DNA from: Rhypophila decipiens
Taxonomy: Eukaryota > Ascomycota > Sordariomycetes > Sordariales > Naviculisporaceae
Direction: 5' to 3'
Length of the DNA stretch: 63,501 bases
NCBI GenBank assembly: GCA_033297075.1
Contig: MU858251.1
Coordinates: 1 to 63,501, forward strand
This document shows, piece by piece, positions 1 to 9,623 of the stretch. The position numbers and the translations under genes were made by a program. How positions within the stretch are numbered: the first letter of the stretch is position 1; each line of letters opens with the position of its first letter. The notes under the pieces are model-generated. The model saw nothing but the letters and a program-made list of their open reading frames with translations, was not told the origin of the DNA and did not search any database.

Positions 1-900
1 CGCCGTTACTACCCCCGGTTCGGTCCAGAGTTCGCCCCGAACTCGAACCCCCCCCTTTCACTCAGGGGAAGCCCGATCGATCCGATCGGGAGTCTCGAGG
101 CCGAAGGTCTAACCGATGTGTGGATATAGGGAACCCCGAAAAAAGCCGTCATTTATGACAGTAAGTTTAGCATAAGTCCGAGGTTATAGCCCCCTTATAA
201 TAATCATCTATAAATGAATTAACGTTATACTAATTTATTGAATTGTATTTTTTTCTTTCATCCGGGGTTATAGTCCTAGAGAGTCGAGCAACAGAAACAG
301 CAGTAAAAATGCTAAAAGTCCCGGTCCCCATGCCTTAACCTTCTCAGAGCTAGGAACTAAACCAAGCTCGGCACAGGCCCCTTCTCGGGTCTATCTTATA
401 GGGAAAGGGGTCGATAAAAAAAGGCAAAAGCTCCAGGCCCTCATTAGCAAGCACTTGTCTCATTTTGAAGTGCTTGCTGAGGGGGCCCTTAGGAAAAGGC
501 TCGAACGCCTTTTCTGAAGATTGATTTACAGTCGATTCGAACTCATGAGCTCTCGGGAGCTCGGGGGCGGAGGATAGGGCGGGTTCAACGAGGGGATTAA
601 ACCACTCGGCCGAAGGGCCGAGAAGCCGGAGTGTCATCCCTAGTCCCCTCGCTGTTGAAAATCATTGCTAGAACGGTGGTTATATACTTGTCGTGTTTAC
701 TTGGTCGAGGACCTCAACCAACCCTCCCGTTTGGTCAAATGGTGTGAAGTTTTCAAGCAGGGGCTAAACTACCCCCTTATGAACATTCTAGCATGGTGAG
801 ATCATCGAGGGCCGAAAAACGGAGATATATACTAGTAACTGGAGATTGGCTCTTAATGTGATATGCAATCATTACTATTTCCAAGCGTGAATGTTGCCAT
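1..900 (-). mobile_element. possible LTR-retrotransposon debris at the left edge
   Basis: No complete gene is visible. On the minus strand a 95-residue open frame (350-637) follows a stretch that ends in TTTTCAACA at about 650-660. That resembles an LTR end followed by the start of an internal region, as in fungal LTR elements. The left part (about 180-290) is AT-rich and the rest is GC-richer. No reverse transcriptase, integrase or second LTR can be seen, so this is only a guess at a solo LTR or truncated element running off the window. The alternative is ordinary intergenic DNA. Confidence 0.25.
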
Positions 901-1733
901 GAAGATGAGTGCTGAAGCTAAACTGACGATCAGATACCATGCGATGCTATGCAGTCATATTGCCCCAGCCACGTAGAGAAATAAACAAAAGAAACGTCTA
1001 ATCGTGAGATGTGTCAATGAGAGTCGGATGCCACAATTGTGGGAGGCATGAAAACGTAAACGAGAAAGGATAGGAAAAAGACGAAGATATCCAAGCGCGG
1101 TAATTAAAGCAATCTGTGGAAGAAAGAGCAGTTGAAGGAAAGACGGCACGCTGCTGACCTCCGACTTTTGTTGTATGACGAAAGAGAAAATAAAACGGCA
1201 GTGACGCAAATCCAAACATGCAATCCAAGAGGAAAGAAAGAAACGCAAAGAGAAATCCGCCCACCCAAAGGTCAACAAACAACATGTCCGTATTACAGAA
1301 GCACTCCTCCGCTCCCTCCTTCAACGGCCTTCTCCTTCAAGTCTTTGTCCCGCTTCGAGTGATGCGGAAGCGAACTCAACACACCCTTCAGTCCCTCTCC
1401 CAAGCTCCGCAACGACATGACCTTGCGCACTTTGCTCATCTTCTTGAAGCTCGGCAAGCTGCCGGTACTCTTTCTGCCCTCTTCATTTAACAGTTCTCCA
1501 AGTCCAACCTGCGCCGATGCAGAGGCCCTCCCGCCATCTTGAACCACCCCGTCAAGACTCATATGATGCCTCATCTCCATGGCAGACTGGATGCCTTCCT
1601 CCCTCCAGCTGGTATCAACCGTGACGATGCCATTGGCAGCCTCAGGACGATTCCGCTTCAGTTGCATGTGCATGTGCATGTGCTTCGCAGCGAAAGCAAA
1701 AGGAGGCAAGTCTCCCAATCTGCCACCCAACCT
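901..1733. other. gene-free flank of the coiled-coil gene; possible extra 3-prime exon
   Basis: No independent gene is recognised. A minus-strand open frame at 1293-1730 begins just beyond the stop of the coiled-coil gene and encodes a basic, Lys/Ser-rich stretch. The coiled-coil frame ends in a sequence that contains a GTGCGT donor overlapping its stop codon. An alternative spliced C-terminus using this frame is therefore conceivable, but I found no strong acceptor in the matching phase. Confidence 0.3.
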
Positions 1734-4268
1734 TCACGCACTGCCCGTGGCCTCATCATCCACGATCGCACTGCCACTCGGTAAGTCAGGCGTCACGACC
1801 GCCGAGCCTCCCTCTCCTCTACTGTTCGCTTGCGCAGCAAGAAGAATCTCTCTCTTGTTCCTCGACGGTGAGCTGCCCCGGCTCTGACCAGGCATGCTCA
1901 TCGTCCTAGCGCGACGGCTTCCAGGCCGAGCAGCCATCCGACTCCTCGACCGGACTTCCTCCAGTGCTGGACGGGCCTGTTCCTTGGAGATGACCAGGCC
2001 CTGGGTTATGCTCATCAAGTCACCTGATTCAACGCTGCACATGCTCGGCCAGACGACGAGGAGGATCTCATCGGGGTCGATCTCTGGTTCGAGACCGGCT
2101 TCGAGGCCTTCCTCCATTGCGTCGTGGAACGTTGCTGTTGATGGTGTTATGCGCGACATTGAGCTTGTGGCGCGCGAGTCGGGGAGGGGCACCATGTCTG
2201 CCTCGATTGTTTCGAGGGGACCGTCTGGGTCTTGCGGTGCGCCGGTGACTGACGCGCCTCCGTCCATGTCCTGTGTCTGATGGACCCGGATTGTGGTAGC
2301 ATCGTCGTCTTCTGGGCCTCCAGCACCACCCAACCCAGCTCCATGGGTGTGTCCATGCTCATCATCAAAGACAGGGTCGAACTCGGGCAGCTCCAAGACC
2401 TGCCAGTCGAAGTCGTCATATGGCGGTCCGAAATAGGGCTCGACCTTGATCTGCGCCATCTGGATGCGCATCCACTGCTCGCAGGAGAGCTTGCAGGCCG
2501 CCTCGAGACCCTGGCAGAAATTCTCGAATTGGATGGCGCCGAGGAGGTGTTGCACCAGCCAGGAGACTTCCCGGACCACCGTCTTGACCCGTCGCGCGCC
2601 GAGTTCCATTTGTCGCTCGGGCATCATGCTCAGCAGAGTCGAGCGCATGTGGCCTTCGCGGGTTGGGTCTTCGTCTTCGAGCTGGCGCAGGAACTTGACT
2701 AGGTTCTCGTCGTCGTCTTCGAGGAGGTATACCGGGCGGAAGACGTGCTTGGCGAGGGCGCGAGAGAGAACGGCAAGGACGGCAGAGATGCGCATACCCT
2801 TGGCGGCCGGGGTGTTGGACTGGGGCAGGGGAATGGCGAGCTGGGTGGCGTGTTTGAGGTACTGGGAGTTGCGGAGGTTGGACCAGCACGAGGGGTCGGC
2901 AAGGATCTCGGCGTCGATGTCTGGCCGGAATGTCTCTTCCACGAGCGTGACGATGGTGGTCCAGATCTTGTCGAGCACGTTGACGTAGACCTCGTCGGAA
3001 GAGTCGTTCAGGGGAATGCGGTATTGTTCGAGGTCGGCCAGTTTCTGGGAGGTGAGGGACAGGGTCGCGCATGTCTCGTCGAGCTGAGACTGGAGGGATT
3101 CTCCATGGGCCGTGGCGGCGTCGGCGCGAGAGGTCTCGTCGGTGAGTTTGGTGTGCAAGGTCTCGATCTCGGCGTTCTTGTCCTCGACGGTTTGCTGGAG
3201 CGACGCGATCTGCTCCTCTGCCGCGCGCATCGACTCTTGCAGCGACTCGATCTCGGAGTTCTTGGTCGCGATGGTCTCGTGCAGCGAAGCAATCTCGGCG
3301 TTGGCTGCCTCGAGCGCATCCTCTACTGACTTCTTCTCGGCCTCGAGGGTCGCGATGGTGGCTTGGAGGGAAGCGATCTCGGCTTCGTTGGACGTCTTGA
3401 TCTCCTCGAGATTGGCCTTGTCCGACTCGAGGTTGGCGATATCCTGGGCGGCCTTCTCGGCATCGAGCTCTGCCTGGGATTTCCATTCCTCGAGAGTGGT
3501 CTTGGCCGAGTTGAGCGAGGCGATCTCATCTGCTGCTACCGCAGCGGCAGCGGCACCGGCTTCTTCCACTTCCTTCTTGGCCTGCTCAACGGCTTCCTTT
3601 GCTGCTTGGAGCTCGGCGAGTTCGGCCTCCTTTGTCGCGTACAGCTCGGCCAGCTCGGATTCCTTCAATGCTTGGAGCTCCGCCAGCTCAGTCTCCTTGA
3701 GAGCCTGGAGCTCTGCGATGGCCGTGTCTTTGCGGGCCTGGAGATCAGCCAACTCGCTCTCCTTCAGGGCTTGGAGCTCAGCGAGCTCGCTCTCCTTGGA
3801 GGTCTGTAGCTCGGCAAGTTCAGTCTCTTTGGAAGTCTGAAGTTCGGCCAACTCGGTCTCCTTGGAGGTTTGGAGATCAGCCAGCTCCTTGGCCGCATTC
3901 TCAGCGGCCTTGGCGGCACTCTCCTTCTCCTGCGCGAGGTTGGTGGTGGTGTCGTGCAAGTCGGCTTCTAACCTCGTCCTGACGGCGCTGAGCTGTATGA
4001 TTTCCTGCACCTTTTCCTGGATGATGACCTCGAGCTCCCTCTTCTCCTTCTCGAGTTTGTGCTTGGTCTCGTCGAGGTCTTTCCGATACTTGTGGTACTG
4101 GTCGAGAACCTCTCTGTGGGAAGTCGTCAGACGATCGTTGCGGTCCTTGAGGAAGAGGAATTCGCTAAAGACGTCGGCCACGAGCTTGTAGTTGGGATCG
4201 GTGGTCAGGTCGCGCATGGCGCGGACGAGACCGTCCACCGCCTGGGCCGGATCTGCTTGAGAGCCCAT
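1734..4268 (-). CDS. long coiled-coil protein with tandem ELQ-type repeats
   Basis: A single open frame encodes 844 residues from an ATG in good context (AAGATGGG). Residues about 50-420 are almost continuous coiled coil rich in Glu, Lys, Ala and Leu. Inside it, at about 130-225, lies a run of near-identical 10-residue units of the type ELAELQTSKE/ELAELQALKE. A globular helical segment follows (about 425-610, with W/F/L-rich helices), then an acidic linker and a basic Ser/Arg-rich tail. I cannot name a family with confidence. The architecture suggests a scaffold or cytoskeleton/nuclear-structure protein, which is inference. No intron is needed, though a GTGCGT donor at the stop leaves an alternative C-terminus possible (see 901-1733). 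The 10-mer block looks like recent tandem expansion, so its copy number may vary between strains. Confidence 0.85.
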   Translation of the reverse strand: MGSQADPAQAVDGLVRAMRDLTTDPNYKLVADVFSEFLFLKDRNDRLTTSHREVLDQYHKYRKDLDETKHKLEKEKRELEVIIQEKVQEIIQLSAVRTRLEADLHDTTTNLAQEKESAAKAAENAAKELADLQTSKETELAELQTSKETELAELQTSKESELAELQALKESELADLQARKDTAIAELQALKETELAELQALKESELAELYATKEAELAELQAAKEAVEQAKKEVEEAGAAAAAVAADEIASLNSAKTTLEEWKSQAELDAEKAAQDIANLESDKANLEEIKTSNEAEIASLQATIATLEAEKKSVEDALEAANAEIASLHETIATKNSEIESLQESMRAAEEQIASLQQTVEDKNAEIETLHTKLTDETSRADAATAHGESLQSQLDETCATLSLTSQKLADLEQYRIPLNDSSDEVYVNVLDKIWTTIVTLVEETFRPDIDAEILADPSCWSNLRNSQYLKHATQLAIPLPQSNTPAAKGMRISAVLAVLSRALAKHVFRPVYLLEDDDENLVKFLRQLEDEDPTREGHMRSTLLSMMPERQMELGARRVKTVVREVSWLVQHLLGAIQFENFCQGLEAACKLSCEQWMRIQMAQIKVEPYFGPPYDDFDWQVLELPEFDPVFDDEHGHTHGAGLGGAGGPEDDDATTIRVHQTQDMDGGASVTGAPQDPDGPLETIEADMVPLPDSRATSSMSRITPSTATFHDAMEEGLEAGLEPEIDPDEILLVVWPSMCSVESGDLMSITQGLVISKEQARPALEEVRSRSRMAARPGSRRARTMSMPGQSRGSSPSRNKREILLAAQANSRGEGGSAVVTPDLPSGSAIVDDEATGSA

Positions 4269-6873
4269 CTTGAGGGGGGGCTCTTCGATGGGCGAGGGCC
4301 CAGAGGTGTAGGATGGGGGAAGGGAGGAATCGAGGACCTGAGGGGTGGCCAGGTTGGGCAGATGGGTTCGTCCAGAGACAAATGGACGACAATGGAGACG
4401 CTGATGATGTGCAATGTGGATGTTGTGAATGGCGTGGCCTGGTATTATCAGCCAACTGGAAACAAGAAGTGTATTGACGCTATCGTAGGTGACGATGGTC
4501 TGGCGTCCAATCTTGTTCAGCGAGGGGTGAGTATGGTCAAGTTGAAGACCGGAGAGAGGTTTGTGGACACGAGCCCTTGAGCCCGAGTTGACTATATACC
4601 GAGGACAACATGATTGCCTGAAGGCCTGAGGAAGCCCAAGGGTGCAAGTGAAGCGGACAAGCGACGGAAGGGAACAGACAGGGGGTCTGAGTGGCTGGTG
4701 TTTGAGTCACGATGCGGACCTGTCATAGGATCGTGTGGTGCCAAGTGCAGCTTCACTCTCGATTCAATTTCCAGGGTGAAGGTGAACGCGAGAGAGGCCC
4801 AGAGTGCCCGGGCCGAGCATTGGGCTCAATCGTCAGCAACAGCGTGGCCAGATATTGTCTGCAACTGCTGCAGTCCCCACTCGGATGCATTTGATTGGGT
4901 TCCGAGTTGCATCGCCGTTGGTCTCCATTCCCCTAGCTCCGGAATGCTGTTCGATCTACCAGTGGTGCCAGATCTGGCATCAACAACACCAGTGCCCAAT
5001 TTCCGGTGACTGAATATGCAGCAAGACAAGAGCCATTCTCCGGCATCTTTTCAAACACTCAGAAATGGTATCAATGCAATAAAAGATTTGCACAGCTGAG
5101 CAAACGCCGTGTATCTTTTCCGATGGAAGAGCCAGAAAATGAATTTGGTGTTGCATTGTCGATGAATTGTCTTGCAGCAGACCGCCGCCTCATTCTTCCA
5201 TACGGCAATGGCGCTGTCGACAAAATAGGCTTGAGCCGATGGAGTTGTGGACGTTTGACGTGGCAGCATCCGCGACCAGAGCCCTCGAAATTCAATTGGA
5301 GACCAAGGGGGTGGGTCTGAGCTCTGATTGGTCCGGCATCCGCCGCTTATGCAAGCGCCCCCCTTTTTTTTGTTCGTGAGGTTCTCCTGAATGATCACTT
5401 GGGCATCCGTCTGCATGATCCGCAGTGAGCGACACTGGTATGATTTTCGAAAGTTGAATTGAACGACGATTTTGTCGTCAAGTTAAGAGACGAACAAGAG
5501 AATAATTGACCATGAGAGCGGCAATTCCCCGTGAATTGTGAATCCCGCAACGACTCCGGCAGACCGGCAACCGGGTCTGGCCCCCGAGTCCCGGGTGTGT
5601 TTTCTCTTTCTTGGCGTCCCTTGGCAGTGTTGTTGCCCAACCATGTCACGGGCCGTTCCTCACCCCCTGTCAGGCCAATATTTTGGGTTCCTCTGCTGTG
5701 GGGCCGCAAACCATGCCTAAAATCCACGACCTCAATTCGACTCCATATCATGCCGACTTTAGAGTCGTATCCTACCCAGTTGACTCTTGACGGTTTTTAA
5801 TGACAGTGAATTGACGAGTTGTTATTGAGACCGATGGCAAGTCATCTTTTTTCTTGATAAGAACGGGCATATCGCTCCCGAGTCCCCCCTTGGAAACACG
5901 TTGGAGCCTGAATTCATTTTCTTCATTTCCCCCCTGATTGACCAATGCATTTATTCACTGCCGCCAGATGATGCCCTGGGTCATGTGTCGTGTCGGCCAC
6001 GTCGTCACCCCATCTTATCACCGAGGTGGGCCTCAGTTCAGCCCCCCTTTTTCGTGCTTCTTCCGCCGCCGGATCGAGATCCACGTTTTATTTCACCATT
6101 GCACCTCACCGCCGGAGATGGCGACCGCCTCCTTTTTCTGTGGTCGACAGTGATTTTTCGTTCACTCTTCTGAGTAATCGCTCTCCAGCTTTTGATTGCC
6201 CTCGATATATACCGAGGTGGCCACGGTGTATGACTTCATCATAGTCGCTCTTTGCATTTTCTGGAGTTTTGGCATAGTGTAGGAAGAATAGGTCCAAAGA
6301 GGAGAAGACTTACAAGAGCAGTCACGCGAGTACCTGGTTGAAAAGCATCTTGATTAAGGGCCGTGAGGTCTCAGGACCGATGATTCAGGCATGCTGGCAC
6401 CAGCGTGGAAAGAATGAGACCCCTAGTTCCGAGATGAGCATTCCAGTAACACATCATAATCTATTGCTTTGTCTGCAGCGATATTGACTACTGAAACGGT
6501 TCTAAAAGAGTTGGTCGATTTGGCAAGAACGAGAGGGACGTCCTGCGAAGAGCACTGGTGATAGAAAGGCAGGCATCACAGTGAACATAGTTGGCAGCTG
6601 CTGAAGCCCTCGCTGTCAGGTCAAGTCGGGAACGTATCAGCCAGGATAAATCGTTTGGTTGACTACCAAAAGAGTGTGTGTTGAGGAGGAGGAGAAGCCT
6701 GTGTGGTCCTCACTCTTCCCAGAGCAACGAATAAGCTAGTAGAGCTGCAGGGGCTTGGCCACCTACCCTACTTTAATCAACTTCAATGAGACAACTATGA
6801 CCAGAACCATTTTCTCTCCATCTCCCAAGAATACCACCAGCCCAGGTCAACAGCCGTAACACACCTCCGTGAC
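4269..6873. other. 2.6-kb gene-free interval
   Basis: Only short, compositionally unconvincing open frames occur here. It contains the upstream region of the coiled-coil gene (a TATATA-like motif near 4591 read on the minus strand, about 320 bp above its ATG) and the 3-prime side of the secreted-protein gene at 6874. Pyrimidine-rich stretches occur near 5890-6170. I see no RNA gene, repeat array or transposon signature. Confidence 0.5.
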
Positions 6874-7480
6874 TCAGAGGTTTCCGCAGATCTCAGCCGA
6901 GGCAACATCACGACCATAGGTCTTCTTCCAATCACCCATATAGACCCTACATAGACGCATTGTTAGCTTATCCACCCCAGCATTGGTCTCTGGTATTAAA
7001 AGGAAGACAAGGGTCAACTTACCACGCAGCCCGCGCCGCACCGCACTTCGCATTAAACCTCGACTCAGCATCTGAGATCTCGGGGCTGTCACACGGCTGT
7101 TCGCCGCCATAGCTGCAGGCGTACCACACGGCGGAGCCCACGGCGGCGTAGGTAACCCTGCCGCCGGGGATCTTACCGCCGTTGTCGCAGAAGTAGGCAA
7201 AGTTGGAATAAGCGGCGAGGTAATCGCCTGCATTGAGCCCCGCGGGGGGACAGCCCTGGTCCGACACGGGCAGCGGGACCGTGCGGGCATTCAGGGCGGC
7301 GGCACCGGTTCCCCGGCGGGCCCGGACCGAGGTGGCATTGATGGACGCCAGCAGTTGGCTCTCGCCTGTCTGGAGGTTGCCGAAGTAGATGCCGTCGGGC
7401 TGGCCTTCGGGGATGGTGAAGCCTGAGGTGAGGGAGGCGGCCACGGCGGCAAGAGCGAGGAACTTGGTCAAGGAAGGCAT
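6874..7480 (-). CDS. small secreted cysteine-containing protein
   Basis: Two exons: 7023-7480 and 6874-6946, joined across a 76-bp intron with GTAAGT donor, GCTAACA branch site and TAG acceptor; phase 2 on both sides. The product has 176 residues. It starts with a typical signal peptide (MPSLTKFLALAAVAASLTSG) and the mature part begins near FTIPEGQPDGIY. Six cysteines are present (QGC, FCDN, ACSYG, QPC, KCG, EICG), which could form three disulfides. Without the splice the frame would end 24 residues early and lose the last cysteine, which supports the intron. A minus-strand TATATAA lies about 130 bp upstream. The pattern is typical of fungal secreted proteins of unknown function, including effector candidates; no enzyme motif is seen. 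Confidence 0.85.
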
Positions 7481-8519
7481 GTTGACGATGAGATTCTGCT
7501 TGACTTGGTAAGTGATGAGAATAGTGATAGACGAGGTACAAGTGTTTGTTTGTCTTTGACGATGATGTTGACTTGGAATGGAGAGTATGAGAAGGTGGCT
7601 GTTGCTGGGGGTTATATACTGGAGATCGGGCTTATGATTGACAAGAGTTATATGTGTCTCGGAGACTCAGAGAGTTTCCCATGTCCAGCTCTGCCAGGTG
7701 ATTCCACTGGTGCTGGCCCTCCCCTCCCCAACTCGATAAAGACAACCGAGTTTAGTTTCCAAACTTCAAGTTGTGTTTTGGAGGCTATGAGGCCGAGATG
7801 CCTCTGGAGGCTGACTTGGCTCAATCACAGGTCCTATAGTCGTTTCCTATCCATCGTCCTTGTGCAACACCACGCCTTTTCATGCTCGTGTGGGCGGCCG
7901 GCATTCAGCCTTGGCCCCGGCCTTGATTCACTGGCACCCTCAAGGCGTTAGTCGGCATTCGCCACGGAGGATTCACCGTGAGCTACTTACTGCCGACAAT
8001 GCAGAGAGAAGGCTGGAGAATCAGGCTTCGGTGTGTCGAATCCAGTTCATGCATTGATGATCTCTGCCGTATTAATTCCATTCAGCTAATCATGCGTTGC
8101 CGCCTTCCCATCCACCACTGCATGATTGGTGGAGTTGCTACGTAATTCCCCGCCGCATTCTATATCCGTATGTTTGCCATTTGAATTTCCAAATCACCCA
8201 TTGATATTCGGGCCTGTTGGTCCCAGGTTTGGGTAGGATCACTGCAAACAATGTAAACTTGGCGCTTATGTTGTCGGCCGCTCAACCACGCACATAACTT
8301 TTGTAGCCTTGTGATTTGTAAACTTGTTTATGCAAATCCTACGAGGTGGAAACTCACGCAAAGGAAGGACGATGACCCATGGTGTCTGCTCAGCTGTAGT
8401 TGGATGTGATGAGAAGGTTGAGGAGGCTATTGTTATGGTAACCTGGATGTTTTCAAAGGAGATCTCTTTCAAAGACTACTGATAAGTGAGAAAGTTTTTT
8501 TTTTTAGAGTCAGGATATG
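7481..8519. other. divergent intergenic region between two secreted-protein genes
   Basis: This interval holds the promoters of the minus-strand gene ending upstream at 7480 and the plus-strand gene starting at 8627. Apart from the two TATA candidates no coding sequence, repeat or RNA is recognisable. Confidence 0.5.
7612..7618 (-). promoter_or_regulatory. TATA-box candidate
   Basis: TATATAA on the minus strand, about 130 bp upstream of the ATG at 7480 of the small secreted protein. A CT-rich leader lies between. Confidence 0.45.
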
Positions 8520-8527
8520 TATAAAAG
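8520..8527 (+). promoter_or_regulatory. TATA-box candidate
   Basis: TATAAAAG about 105 bp upstream of the ATG at 8627. It is preceded by a T tract and followed by a pyrimidine-rich leader, the usual layout of strongly expressed fungal genes. Confidence 0.5.
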
Positions 8528-8626
8528 AAGCCTCAAGCGTCCGCCATTTTTTTCCGTCTTGGTTCAGTCATCAAACTCAACTGCCTACCTCGATTTCCAA
8601 CAACCTTGAATCTAGAACTTTGCATC

Positions 8627-9208
8627 ATGAAGACCGACTTCCTTGTCCGTGTTCTGCTGGCCTCAGTGGCAGCCATCTCGCCTGTTGCAGCCGCTAGCAC
8701 GCTGCCTCCGGCTCTTCTGGCGGCGAGACAGGAAAACTGCCAGATCCAAAACCAAGCCAAGAAACTTGCCCGCGACGAGTTCAGCTCGGTTGAGACTCGT
8801 GTCACTCGTCGCAGCAAGGTGACTCCCAATACGCTGAACCCACTGCGCCAGCGTCAGGCTGTCTTTGAAGGGGTAAGATTTTACCCCTATTCCCCATCTT
8901 ATGGTGTTAAAGAACTCAAACTGACAGACATAACCTTGCAGACTTGCGTCGTGGACGTTCCCCGAGGAGAGTGCACTATAGTTACCGAGACTCCGTTAGC
9001 CCACGGGGAGGTACTTGTCTGCACGACAATTTTGCCATGCTCTCAGAATCACGATGTAAGCAATTGCTCCGGAAAACTGAATCCTGTTGCGTTATGCTAC
9101 CCCGTGTGCAATGGTCTTAGCTAACAACCAACCTCGCTGTGGAAGTGTACGGCAAACGGAAATTACTGCAACTGGTCCACACTTTCGGGTGAGGTTGTGT
9201 GCCAGTAG
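8627..9208 (+). CDS. small secreted cysteine-rich protein, three exons
   Basis: Exons 8627-8872, 8942-9055 and 9146-9208 give a 140-residue protein. Intron 1 (69 bp, GTAAGA...TTGCAG, CTGACAG branch) is a multiple of three and free of stops. Intron 2 (90 bp, GTAAGC...GGAAG, GCTAACA branch) joins the frame to a C-terminus rich in Cys (CTANGNYCNW, VVCQ). The unspliced frame would end at 9121-9123 without these cysteines. The ATG at 8627 sits in CATCATGAAG; an upstream in-frame ATG at 8606 would put charge before the signal peptide, so I chose 8627. Residues 1-22 form a signal peptide. A dibasic site (VTRRSK) about residue 60 could be a Kex2-type cleavage point. Most cysteines lie in the last 60 residues. 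Function unknown; effector-like. Confidence 0.75.
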
Positions 9209-9520
9209 GACGGTTGCAGTCTGTATTTGACGCCTTCAGCCTCGATGTCGTCTTTATGCAAAGTGACACTGGGTACTTTTCTGTCCTGGAGGGTCCTGGG
9301 TTGTTTGGGAGGGACGTGGGAAGGTTGATCAGCTGCTGCCAGTCGTGTCGTTGGTCCAGATTTCAATAGGCAGCTGTCCGACGGACTTGCAGATCAGTTC
9401 TCCAATTAGAAAATCTTGCGTTTTTTTTTATACCCCGACCCGACTGTGCCTTATCCACCCCTGTCACATGTGTGTAATCAGCGCTTCAAATGTCAACCAC
9501 ACCCATCATGAACACTTGGC
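9209..9520. other. short intergenic region
   Basis: Holds the 3-prime end of the small secreted protein gene and the upstream region of the HET-like gene. Nothing else is recognised. Confidence 0.5.
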
Positions 9521-9528
9521 TATAAATA
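9521..9528 (+). promoter_or_regulatory. TATA-box candidate
   Basis: TATAAATA about 100 bp upstream of the ATG at 9624 of the HET-like gene. Confidence 0.5.
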
Positions 9529-9623
9529 CTACTAGTACTAACTGCCGCCTCCCTCGCCGCGACCGTGTCTTTCATCACAAAGCCGCCCCTTACGACTGGC
9601 TCCTATCCAAACCATCTCTCACC

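Noticed and set aside
1293..1730. 145-residue minus-strand frame next to the coiled-coil gene
   Set aside because: It has no leader or domain of its own, and no strong splice pair in the right phase joins it to the coiled-coil gene. Kept only as a possible extra exon.
2416..3840. Long frames on both strands over the coiled-coil gene
   Set aside because: They arise from the repetitive GAG/CTC-rich codons of the real gene and have Arg/Pro-rich or Ser-rich compositions without features.
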